This document shows positions 1-7,193 of a stretch of 24,423 nucleotides of DNA, in pieces. Each line of letters opens with the position of its first letter. Within the stretch, counting starts at the first letter, position 1. The DNA lies in assembly GCA_001629235.1 (NCBI GenBank), contig LUSA01000024.1:1-24423 (forward strand), in the 5' to 3' direction. Source of the DNA: Marine group II euryarchaeote REDSEA-S43_B8. Lineage in GTDB: Archaea > Thermoplasmatota > Poseidoniia > Poseidoniales > Thalassarchaeaceae. The position numbers and the translations under genes were made by a program. The notes under the pieces were generated by a model, which was not told the origin of the DNA, made no database searches, and saw nothing but the letters and a program-made list of their open reading frames with translations.

Positions 1-1638
1 GTCACCGTCGGCGGTGTGAATCTTCCAGGAATTTCAAGTTGCAGCGTACTGGAAGCCTTGGCCGTTGTACAGAATTGGAGGCTGGGTGGCTTGGACGATA
101 CATGGGATAATCTCGACAGAGACGCCCCAGACAGCGTCACAGTCCAATCGACGGAGAGGCTAGACGAGCGTTCAATGTACATAGGAAAGGAGATCATCAA
201 GGAGATAGAGTCCAGGCTCAGGTTCCTTGCCTTGGTTGGGCTAGACTACCTGACACTAGATCGAAGGGCTAACACTCTCTCGGGCGGGGAGAGTCAGAGG
301 ATACGATTAGCAACTCAGATTGGCACCCGACTAACCGGGGTAATGTACGTCTTGGATGAGCCTAGCATCGGCCTTCATCCGAGAGACAACGACAGACTAC
401 TGCAGACATTGAGGGAGCTAACAGATCTCGGGAATACACTGCTGGTTGTGGAGCACGATGAGGCTACGATGAAGCAGGCAGATTGGCTGGTCGATCTCGG
501 ACCCGGCGCTGGGAAGGACGGCGGCCAACTGGTCGTGAGCGGGACCTACCCAGAACTCCTACGAAGCGATGAGAGCCCCACAGCCGCATATCTGTCGGGG
601 AGGGAGGGGATCCCGATTCCCGACGACAGAGTCGAGCCCGACGATGAACGATGGATCAAGATTTCAGGTGCCCGTCAGAACAACCTCCAGGACATCGATG
701 TCAGGATACCCCTCGGCTGCATGGTGGCCGTTACCGGGGTTTCAGGATCCGGCAAGTCGTCTTTGGTCACTGAGACACTCGCACCAGCACTTCTCAGAGA
801 GCTCCACGGAACAGACTCAACCCCCGGCGCCATGGATGGGATTACAGGACTGGAAATGGTGGACAAGGCCATAGTGATCGACCAATCACCCATTGGAAGG
901 ACTCCAAGATCTAATCCGGCAACTTACACGGGTGCGTTCGGACCAATCAGGGACCTATTCTCACAGACAAAATTGGCGAAGGAAAGGGGATACGAACCAG
1001 GACAGTTCTCCTTCAATGTCAGAGGAGGGAGGTGCGAGGCATGCAGCGGAGCGGGCTCTACTAAACTGGAGATGAACTTCCTACCAGACGTGTGGGTAAC
1101 GTGCGAAGTGTGCAAGGGCAAGAGGTACACCAGGGAGACACTAGAGGTCAAGTGGAAGGACAAGACGATTCATGATATTCTCGAATTGAGCGTTGACGAG
1201 GCATGCGTCTTCTTCGAGAATCAACCCAGGATTCACAGGATAGTCAAGACGGTCCAGGATGTTGGATTGGGATACATCAGGCTAGGACAGCCTGCAACAA
1301 CACTCTCTGGAGGAGAGGCCCAACGAGTCAAGTTGGCAACCGAACTCCACAGACCACCAAGGAAGCACACATTCTACATCTTGGACGAACCGACTACGGG
1401 GCTGGCTCTATCGGACGTCCATCAGCTAATCGAAGTCCTACTGCGGCTACGACGCAACGGTCACACGGTGATAGTGATAGAGCATCACCTCGATGTGATC
1501 AAGTGCGCAGACTGGATCATCGACCTAGGCCCGGAGGGAGGAGAGCTGGGAGGAGAGGGGGCCTGGAAGCTACACGGGTCAACACCTAAACGGCATGGTC
1601 TGACAGTACCAATCCCAAGCCTTGAGAACCCCGACTAG
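1..1638 (+). CDS. uvrA: UvrA excinuclease ABC subunit A, C-terminal part (5' end outside window)
   Basis: This is the damage-recognition ATPase of UvrABC nucleotide excision repair. It loads UvrB onto distorted DNA in the cytoplasm. The frame is open from base 1, so the 545 codons seen are the C-terminal part of a protein that is usually about 940 residues. In order I see the ABC-I signature LSGGESQRIRL (residues 93-103 of the fragment), its Walker B YVLDEPSIGLHP (about 116-127), the ABC-II Walker A GVSGSGKSS (about 246-254), a zinc finger C-X2-C-X19-C-X2-C (about 344-370), the second signature LSGGEAQRVKL (about 435) and Walker B YILDEPTTGLA (about 459). The usual His after DEPTTGL is Ala here. 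The Met at base 16 is internal, not the start. A Bax-inhibitor gene follows 11 bp downstream on the same strand, so the two may be co-transcribed. Identity is secure; the archaeal copy is presumably an old acquisition from bacteria. Confidence 0.96.
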   Translation, partial: VTVGGVNLPGISSCSVLEALAVVQNWRLGGLDDTWDNLDRDAPDSVTVQSTERLDERSMYIGKEIIKEIESRLRFLALVGLDYLTLDRRANTLSGGESQRIRLATQIGTRLTGVMYVLDEPSIGLHPRDNDRLLQTLRELTDLGNTLLVVEHDEATMKQADWLVDLGPGAGKDGGQLVVSGTYPELLRSDESPTAAYLSGREGIPIPDDRVEPDDERWIKISGARQNNLQDIDVRIPLGCMVAVTGVSGSGKSSLVTETLAPALLRELHGTDSTPGAMDGITGLEMVDKAIVIDQSPIGRTPRSNPATYTGAFGPIRDLFSQTKLAKERGYEPGQFSFNVRGGRCEACSGAGSTKLEMNFLPDVWVTCEVCKGKRYTRETLEVKWKDKTIHDILELSVDEACVFFENQPRIHRIVKTVQDVGLGYIRLGQPATTLSGGEAQRVKLATELHRPPRKHTFYILDEPTTGLALSDVHQLIEVLLRLRRNGHTVIVIEHHLDVIKCADWIIDLGPEGGELGGEGAWKLHGSTPKRHGLTVPIPSLENPD

Positions 1639-1649
1639 AACCGATATCC

Positions 1650-2414
1650 ATGTACAGGTCGGGAAATCCCACACTCAATGACTCAACATTCCAGAAATCT
1701 GCCTACAAGGACGCTCCTTGGTGGGATGGATACGAGTCCAACATGATGACGATCGAGGGAGTAGCGGAGAAAACCGGGCTCCTCCTCCTGATTACGGCCA
1801 CAACTGCACTGGTCACCGCTTTCTCGATGCCTGATAGTGCCCCACTTATCTTACTCGGTGCATTTGGTGGCTTAATCGTAGCCTTGATTGTGATTTTCTC
1901 CGGGTCCACTAATTCGATGCTAATATGCACATACGCAGCACTAGAGGGGCTGGTAATCGGGGGGATGACCTGGTTTTTCGAAGTGGGCCTCGACCTTCCA
2001 GGAATCGGAATCCTAGCAGCTTTCCTTACGTTCATGATTCTCGCATCAATGATTGCGATTTACAGAGCAGGCCTAATCAGATGGGACAGGAATCTAGCAA
2101 TAGCAGTATATTCCTCGTTGTTTGCTATCATTTTGTTATACATATTCTCAATTATTGGTTCATTCACAGGGTTGTTTCAAGTCCCTTACATCCACGATGC
2201 GACTCCTCTAGGAATAGCATTCTCTCTCTTCGTCGTAGGAATCGGAGCACTCTGCCTTGTGGCAGACTTCGACTTCATAGAGAGGGGTGTCCAGATGGGA
2301 GCACCAAAGCAATTGGAGTGGAGAGCCGCGTTTGGGCTGATGGTCACACTAATCTGGCTGTACCTGGAAATTCTGGAGTTGCTGGCCAAGATTGCCATTT
2401 ACTCGAGGCGCTAG
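1650..2414 (+). CDS. Bax inhibitor-1/YccA family membrane protein
   Basis: This is a 254-residue integral membrane protein of the BI-1/YccA (TMBIM-like) family. Family members are pH-sensitive calcium-leak channels or protease modulators; the role in archaea is not established. The N-terminus (SGNPTLNDSTF, residues 4-14) matches the BaxI_1 subfamily, which starts with a soluble stretch of about 40 residues. Seven hydrophobic segments follow at about 42-59, 65-84, 89-107, 116-138, 149-171, 188-206 and 225-246. Acidic residues in the loop after helix 6 (ADFDFIERG, 205-213) and in the last helix (Glu240, Glu243) lie where the family has its conserved aspartyl/acidic sensor. The ATG at 1650 is 11 bp after the uvrA stop, and the stop abuts the ATG of the LysE-like gene, so the three probably form one transcript. 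Family assignment is confident; function is not. Confidence 0.88.
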   Translation: MYRSGNPTLNDSTFQKSAYKDAPWWDGYESNMMTIEGVAEKTGLLLLITATTALVTAFSMPDSAPLILLGAFGGLIVALIVIFSGSTNSMLICTYAALEGLVIGGMTWFFEVGLDLPGIGILAAFLTFMILASMIAIYRAGLIRWDRNLAIAVYSSLFAIILLYIFSIIGSFTGLFQVPYIHDATPLGIAFSLFVVGIGALCLVADFDFIERGVQMGAPKQLEWRAAFGLMVTLIWLYLEILELLAKIAIYSRR

Positions 2415-3056
2415 ATGATGCAAACAGATCTCATATTGCAACTAGCCTTAGCTGGAATAGCACTCGGTCTGTTCGAGGGAGTTCGCCCGGGCCCCCTACT
2501 CACCATGGTAATCCGAGAGACTCTAACTGGAGGGTGGTCCGCAGGTGCGAGGGCCGCATCAGCTCCAATATTCACGGATGGTCCCTTAATCGTGATTAGC
2601 GTACTGCTGTCAGGATGGGTCGCCGATCAACCTAGTCTTATGTTCACGATTTCCATGCTGGGAGCCTGTTTCCTACTCTGGTTCGGTATCGATTGCTTCA
2701 GAATAGAACCACCTGATTCTGATATCGGGCAGCAGGAGGTCACTGGGTCATTCAGCAGGGGGGTGATTACGAATCTACTGAATCCGAACGTGTATGTGTT
2801 CTGGTTCCTAATCGGCGGCCCTCTGATGGCATCAGCAGCAGACGAGGAGCCGGTAGCTCCTGTGGCCTACGCACTATCTTTCCTGGTAACGATAATCATC
2901 GTAAAGATGGTCATAGCCCTCATCTTCGACAGGACACGTGGCTCTATGTCGCCAAGAGCATACAAAATTGCATTGGGAATTTGCGGTCTGGGGATGATTG
3001 GATTCTCTGCTGGTTTCCTGTACCAGGCGTATGAGCTGTTCCCGGCGGTATTCTAG
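2415..3056 (+). CDS. LysE/RhtB-type amino-acid exporter family protein
   Basis: This is a 213-residue polytopic membrane protein of the LysE/RhtB translocator family, whose members export amino acids (lysine, threonine, homoserine) or other small molecules by proton antiport. Visible hallmarks are the first helix ending in the PGP motif (residues 25-27), the cytoplasmic loop rich in Gly, Ala and Arg (GGWSAGARAA, 39-48), a DGP turn (55-57) before helix 2, and the second-half motif NLLNPNVYVFW (120-130). About six hydrophobic segments fit the usual topology and length. The substrate cannot be read from the sequence. The start codon directly follows the TAG of the preceding gene; two ATGs in tandem (2415 and 2418) are equally good. 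It ends 20 bp before the convergent minus-strand gene. Confidence 0.85.
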   Translation: MMQTDLILQLALAGIALGLFEGVRPGPLLTMVIRETLTGGWSAGARAASAPIFTDGPLIVISVLLSGWVADQPSLMFTISMLGACFLLWFGIDCFRIEPPDSDIGQQEVTGSFSRGVITNLLNPNVYVFWFLIGGPLMASAADEEPVAPVAYALSFLVTIIIVKMVIALIFDRTRGSMSPRAYKIALGICGLGMIGFSAGFLYQAYELFPAVF

Positions 3057-3076
3057 CTCTGCATCCGATACTCAGA

Positions 3077-3643
3077 CTATGACAACGAGCCAGACCCGCT
3101 TACCTCTGCCAACCACTCCATAGCAGAGCGATAGTCTGACTCAGCCTCAAGATCGTCTTCCAGCAGAAGCGCCTGCACTACCAACCATGCCCATCCCATG
3201 GAGGCCTGCAGGCCTCTACCCTTCCTAGCCATGGAGACAGTGGAGGCAACTCCATCATCAGCGGCCTTCCTCACCAGCCCGTCTGCGAATGATAGAGGGC
3301 CAGGGAGGGTTCCGCTCTCCCAAGGAAGCCTATCCAGCTTCATTGCAGTGCTCAGCGACTCGCTTAACTCTCGTAGAAAGGCCCCGAACCCCTGCTTCCT
3401 CTTCGACTGTCTCGAGTGAACCCTCTCCGCATCCTCTCCTACCAGTCCGAACAAATCCTCCAGGATTGTCCCACCGTGCTCTTCCCAGAGAGAAACCAGA
3501 ACAGGGTGGCACGACGAGTCTTCGAGCCTTACGACCTTTTCATCCAGGCCCACTACGACGCCATCCGACCTGACGTGGATTCCATCTTCTATCGAATCAA
3601 GTACACAGGCTAGCGCCCGGCGCTCGTCCTCCGTCCCACTCAT
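3077..3643 (-). CDS. Hypothetical protein, translationally coupled to upstream gene
   Basis: This is a 188-residue acidic soluble protein that I do not recognise. It has no signal peptide and no convincing membrane helix. The N-terminal part (about 8-55) alternates beta-like segments, and the rest (about 55-185) looks largely helical. A Lys/Arg-rich patch (SRQSKRKQGF) lies near residue 77, and Trp residues cluster toward the C-terminus. Its ATG (3641-3643) overlaps the TGA of the upstream gene in an ATGA arrangement, so translation is very probably coupled to that 303-residue protein and the two products may act together. Both follow dph5 on the same strand. The gene converges with the LysE-like gene, with only 20 bp between the stops. 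The overlapping plus-strand open frames are short and look non-coding. Confidence 0.75.
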   Translation of the reverse strand: MSGTEDERRALACVLDSIEDGIHVRSDGVVVGLDEKVVRLEDSSCHPVLVSLWEEHGGTILEDLFGLVGEDAERVHSRQSKRKQGFGAFLRELSESLSTAMKLDRLPWESGTLPGPLSFADGLVRKAADDGVASTVSMARKGRGLQASMGWAWLVVQALLLEDDLEAESDYRSAMEWLAEVSGSGSLS

Positions 3644-4551
3644 GTGATCGAGGAACTCCCCTCTGTCGTCATAGGAGAACCAGTTACTACCGCCGACGAA
3701 TCCATCGGTGATCGGACTTCTCCGAGTTTATTGGGAGGCATCATCGACACAGCCATGCTCCTTGCCATGGGCTCCTCTGTTTTGGCCAGCGCTGTAGGGG
3801 AGAGCCCCACCCTGGTTCCGTCGGAGAACTCGAGTTTCAGCCAGCCATCCGCCGTCCCTGACTCCGAGACAACCGTCTCTTCATCCAATCCCGCAGACCA
3901 CTTGCAAGAATCTCCCTGCAGATCCACTGAAGTGTTCCCAAGCGTCCACTGCACCCACTCGGAGGGAGGAGCCGGCTCGAATCCAGTGAACACGAAACCC
4001 CCATCCCACGAGAAGAAGTACTGGCCTGCCTTGGCGTGGTCGTCCCAGACCAAAAGCCTCAGCCGGGGGTGGTTGAAGTTCTGTATGCCTACAAGATGGC
4101 CAGGCCTTCCACTCCCTCTCTTTAGGTAGCTAGCGTTACCATAGACGTCGCTCTTGAATACCGAGACCGTAGTCAGATCCTCCTCAGATGCTGCTACCAG
4201 GCTCCCAGCAAGGGAACGGGATACATCCCCTCCGCTTCTTTTGGACATCCTCTTCTTCAGCCACCTGATATCGTTTCTTTTTGAGGAGACAGCTTTGAGC
4301 TCGTGCAACGTCAATGCCATGGGGTCCTTACTACCGAAGAGGGAGACCTTCCCCAACTCCCCGAGGATCTCTGGAAGGAAACTCTCTGGGTTTTCCAGCA
4401 GTGCTTCCAGGCTCCTCTCGAGCCTCTGCTGGATTTCTTTCGAGGCCTGTTTAATTCCCCTTACCCTCACTCTCTTCCTGCGGCTCCTGTCACCGGGGAA
4501 ACGAACTTCTGCGGGAGGCTTGGCCATGATATCCAATCTACCGAAAGGCAT
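3640..4551 (-). CDS. Hypothetical protein (about 300 aa), downstream of dph5
   Basis: This is a 303-residue protein that I cannot assign to a family. It starts with a strongly basic stretch (residues 8-35, rich in Arg/Lys) that could bind nucleic acid or ribosomes. A helical segment follows (about 37-110). The middle region (about 125-215) is rich in Trp, Phe and Tyr and looks like a beta-sandwich, for example the GQYFFSWDGGFVFTGFEP stretch. The C-terminus is Ser/Met/Pro-rich and probably disordered. There is no signal peptide. It lies 25 bp after the dph5 stop, and its own stop overlaps the next start (ATGA), so the three genes look like one operon. An alternative start is the Met at residue 9 (4527), just before the basic stretch. 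Linkage to dph5 and a basic N-terminus hint at translation, but that is only an inference. Confidence 0.75.
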   Translation of the reverse strand: MPFGRLDIMAKPPAEVRFPGDRSRRKRVRVRGIKQASKEIQQRLERSLEALLENPESFLPEILGELGKVSLFGSKDPMALTLHELKAVSSKRNDIRWLKKRMSKRSGGDVSRSLAGSLVAASEEDLTTVSVFKSDVYGNASYLKRGSGRPGHLVGIQNFNHPRLRLLVWDDHAKAGQYFFSWDGGFVFTGFEPAPPSEWVQWTLGNTSVDLQGDSCKWSAGLDEETVVSESGTADGWLKLEFSDGTRVGLSPTALAKTEEPMARSMAVSMMPPNKLGEVRSPMDSSAVVTGSPMTTEGSSSIT

Positions 4552-4576
4552 CCCAGACTTGAGTTCGTCGGGGGCT

Positions 4577-5398
4577 CTACATCGCTCCTCTTCTGCTGAA
4601 AGCCTCTCTTTCGTTGTCGCTCATTTCCGACGGTATTATCAGGGAATGTACCCAACCATCCTGAATCTTTGAGATTTCTTCAAGACTCCCAGAGAAGACT
4701 CTCTGTCCCTTAGTTCCAACATCACTCAGAAGCATCCCCTCCCACTCGTTGACTACAACGCTAGTAGAATCTAGACCATCTCTCTCTTCCAACCACTTCG
4801 AAGACATCTCCTCAAGGGTGGAAATGGCTTGCGAAGGACTCATGGGAGTCGGAAGGTCGAAACCCATCCCCGTCGGATCGAGATCTAGAAGAACCAGCGT
4901 ATGCAAGCCACCTTCTAAATTCCTCAGAATCATTTCCAGTGGTGACGTGGCAAGATAATCTCCGTATGGATATGGCAGCGTGACCTGCCTTCCGAACTTG
5001 TACGATTGAAGTCCAGATAGAGAGACGGCAAGCGAAGTGGCAGACATCCCAGGGATTACTTCGAAACCAATCCCTTCCTCCATACATCTAGCCTCTAGAT
5101 CTATGTGCGTGGTAGCTTGCATTGGGTCTCCAACGACCAAAAGGGCCACAGAATCGTTCCGTGACTCGTCAAGCAGAGTCTCAGGACTTTCCACAGACGG
5201 TCGCATCATCCTCTCCCAGGGACCTACCACGCTCTCCAGAAGGGCCTCCTGCTCCGTGGGCAGAACTGCGGTGTATCCCTCCAAGTACCTCTTTTTGCAC
5301 CCCCGTGCCACACTCCGAGCCCTCTCAGTCATGTGTTCCAGATCACCTGGACCGATACCGATTAGCCATAGCCCGGCAGGAACCTCATCAGTTACCAT
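4577..5398 (-). CDS. dph5: Diphthine synthase (diphthamide biosynthesis methyltransferase)
   Basis: This is an S-adenosylmethionine-dependent methyltransferase (DphB/Dph5). It methylates the modified histidine of elongation factor 2 to give diphthine, the second step of diphthamide synthesis, which is specific to archaea and eukaryotes. Its 273 residues match the family length, and it has the tetrapyrrole-methylase fold. Visible signatures are the N-terminal LWLIGIGPGDLEHMT (about 10-24), YLEGYTAVLP (38-47), the cofactor motif GDPMQATTHIDLEA (90-103), the VIPGMSATSLAVSLSGLQSY stretch (114-133), KFGRQVTLPYP (134-144) and LHTLVLLDLDP further on. The ATG at 5398 lies 41 bp after the stop of a methyltransferase-like gene on the same strand, and two unknown genes follow closely. 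I am confident of the function. Confidence 0.95.
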   Translation of the reverse strand: MVTDEVPAGLWLIGIGPGDLEHMTERARSVARGCKKRYLEGYTAVLPTEQEALLESVVGPWERMMRPSVESPETLLDESRNDSVALLVVGDPMQATTHIDLEARCMEEGIGFEVIPGMSATSLAVSLSGLQSYKFGRQVTLPYPYGDYLATSPLEMILRNLEGGLHTLVLLDLDPTGMGFDLPTPMSPSQAISTLEEMSSKWLEERDGLDSTSVVVNEWEGMLLSDVGTKGQRVFSGSLEEISKIQDGWVHSLIIPSEMSDNEREAFSRRGAM

Positions 5399-5439
5399 CC
5401 CTCTCCCCTATGCTCTCATACACATCAATATGATGTGCC

Positions 5440-5958
5440 TCAGAACTTCAGGCGAAAGGAGCCCTTTCGACCCAAAAGAATCCCTGAGTAATGATCATCC
5501 ACACGTGAGTCGAAGGGGTCCATCGAGTAAATCAACTCCTTACTGTAGGTCTTGTAAAGGAACATCTCCCAAAGAAAGCCCCTGTTCCCTCCCGCAGAAA
5601 GGAAGTCCCCTCCAGAGACCCTCCTGATTTGGGAGAGCACCGCCCCAATGTCCTTCGAAAAACCTAGAACCCCTGTCTCCATCACCACGAACTCACCATC
5701 ATCGAACTCCTCCCAGGCCGACATATCGTTGATGTCCATCCTATTGCACTCATCGCAGCCATAAAGGTCTACAGTAACATCCCCATGCTCGCAGTTAGGG
5801 AACATGCTGGACATGAATTGGAAGTAGTTCCCGCTACAGGGATCTCCGATTACCATCAGCTTCTTCCCCTTGGTCTCGGACATCTCCTTAGCTACCCTGA
5901 ACATCTTCTTTGTGAGCAGGTTTCGTTTTATCGGCGAGATTAGGATGCTCTTGATCAT
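5440..5958 (-). CDS. Small class I methyltransferase-like (Rossmann) protein
   Basis: This is a 172-residue soluble protein with a class I methyltransferase-like layout. It has a glycine-containing first loop (VIGDPCSGNYF, about 36-46), a second strand ending in an acid (GDVTVDLYG, about 59-67), a short loop with Cys and Asp residues, a motif-IV-like strand (GEFVVMETGVL, about 88-98) and a typical 'Q..RVSGGDFLSAG' turn (about 109-122). The protein is shorter than most such enzymes and lacks the C-terminal strands, so it could be a minimal methyltransferase or a degenerate, non-catalytic relative. Its start region meets the divergently transcribed trm5-like gene. An alternative start is Met19 (5904), which would free more space for promoters. 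It precedes dph5 by 41 bp on the same strand. The substrate is unknown. Confidence 0.7.
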   Translation of the reverse strand: MIKSILISPIKRNLLTKKMFRVAKEMSETKGKKLMVIGDPCSGNYFQFMSSMFPNCEHGDVTVDLYGCDECNRMDINDMSAWEEFDDGEFVVMETGVLGFSKDIGAVLSQIRRVSGGDFLSAGGNRGFLWEMFLYKTYSKELIYSMDPFDSRVDDHYSGILLGRKGSFRLKF

Positions 5959-6013
5959 GTGGCCCTCATCTCCGTCATTGTCAAGCGATGGCGCCTACCG
6001 GCCCATCAACGTG

Positions 6014-7192
6014 ATGCGTCACCTGAGGGTCCCAAATCGCGATGTGGAGAGGATTCTGAGTCTACTCAGAGAGAGGGAGTGGCTAGCTTCTGACATGAGG
6101 GTTTTCTCGCAGGACGATGCAGAATTCCGCTTGGTCCCCATCGATCCTGGGTCTCCAATCGCACTCCCAGCGCCCTTTGACAAATACGAGACAGAAGTGC
6201 ACGAGGGTCAGCCCGACAATAGAATCGACTCCGATTGGTGGAACCATCTCACGAATCTTCTGGGGCCAGAGGTGATTACGACTCATGGCGAAGCATGGCC
6301 TTCTTCACATGAGTTCATTTCGGATATGATGATTGTAAGAATCGAGGATGCATTGGAGAGGTTCTCTGCCCAAATCGCTGAGGCCAAACTCCTTTCCCAT
6401 CCTCACATCAGACTAGTCCTAAACGACGAAGGCGTCCAGGGCGAGCTAAGGATACGCAAGCTAACCCCGATTGGTGCCAGAGTCGATGGCGCGATAGTTA
6501 CCGAGGCAATTCCAGACTCCATCAGCAGCACCCGGGTCCTGGTCCGAGAGTCTGGGAAATCCATCGCTTGTGATCCAAGTAAGGCGTACTTCTCGACCAA
6601 ACTCCAATCCGAGAGACTCGAGACTCTTGCACTGGCCAGAGAACTTAGAGAACTACTAGGAAGACCGTTAAGGGTCTGCGACCCATTTTGTGGAGTAGGC
6701 CCTTCGCTAGCAATTCTACTTTCGGAACCGGGCCTAGTCAGCGACGTGCTGGCATCAGATCTGAATCCCCATGCAGTGGAGCTCCTGATGGATAACCTCC
6801 GCAGATGGGACGGTAGGAGCTATCCGATGGAACCTGCTCCGATATCAAGGATTTTCGAAGATCGTATAATCGGGGTCGCTGATGCCATGCAACTACAAAC
6901 AAATCCGGAGTTTACTGGTAGGTGGGACCTGCTCATAGTGAACCTCCCACATAGGACACTCGATATTCTACATTCTCTTGTGCCTCTGCTTGACCGAGAG
7001 ACTCCATCTATGGTGAGGGGTAGGGTTATTGTCCCAGAGAACGAAATCGAGCACGCCAACCGATCCATTAGTCGAGATCTCCCTGACTCACTGGGAGGGT
7101 TCCCTGCCCCAAATCTGAGAATAAAGAGAGACTACAGTAGCAAACTAAGACTATGCTCTTTCCAGGCTTGGATTGCACCTCGGGAGGACTAG
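6014..7192 (+). CDS. tRNA (guanine-N1)-methyltransferase Trm5/Tyw2 family
   Basis: This is a Met10/Trm5-type tRNA methyltransferase (COG2520). Such enzymes methylate N1 of G37 next to the anticodon, or in Tyw2/Taw2 transfer the aminocarboxypropyl group for wyosine, in the cytoplasm. I placed the start at ATG 6014 because MRHLRVPN then lines up with the N-terminus of Methanocaldococcus jannaschii Trm5 as I remember it. ATGs at 5945 and 5957 are in frame upstream. With this start it has 392 residues. Motifs are ELRIRKL (about 149), DPSKAYFSTKLQSER (about 188-202, with the conserved Glu-Arg), motif I VCDPFCGVGP (about 221-230), SDLNPHAVELL (about 250) and VNLPH (about 308-312, the family's NLP motif). 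Motif I reads DPFCGVGP rather than the usual DMFAGVGP. The stop lies 2 bp before the next start. Trm5 versus Tyw2 is not resolved. Confidence 0.86.
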   Translation: MRHLRVPNRDVERILSLLREREWLASDMRVFSQDDAEFRLVPIDPGSPIALPAPFDKYETEVHEGQPDNRIDSDWWNHLTNLLGPEVITTHGEAWPSSHEFISDMMIVRIEDALERFSAQIAEAKLLSHPHIRLVLNDEGVQGELRIRKLTPIGARVDGAIVTEAIPDSISSTRVLVRESGKSIACDPSKAYFSTKLQSERLETLALARELRELLGRPLRVCDPFCGVGPSLAILLSEPGLVSDVLASDLNPHAVELLMDNLRRWDGRSYPMEPAPISRIFEDRIIGVADAMQLQTNPEFTGRWDLLIVNLPHRTLDILHSLVPLLDRETPSMVRGRVIVPENEIEHANRSISRDLPDSLGGFPAPNLRIKRDYSSKLRLCSFQAWIAPRED

Positions 7193-7193
7193 T

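Noticed and set aside
1925..2599. 224-residue plus-strand open frame
   Set aside because: It overlaps the Bax-inhibitor and LysE-like genes, which have clear family motifs; its product is Ser/Arg/His-rich with no recognisable domain.
3644..4672. Plus-strand open frames of 161 and 172 residues opposite the unknown minus-strand gene
   Set aside because: The minus-strand frame is longer, is coupled by ATGA to its neighbour and continues the dph5 operon; the plus frames are Ser/Pro-rich and lack a partner or start signal.
5037..5627. 196-residue plus-strand open frame opposite dph5
   Set aside because: It is antisense to a confident dph5 and its product is low-complexity Ser/Pro/Arg sequence without motifs.
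5870..6013. Longer N-terminus for the trm5-like gene
   Set aside because: The first part lies over the divergent methyltransferase-like gene, and the alignment with Trm5 begins at MRHLRV (6014).
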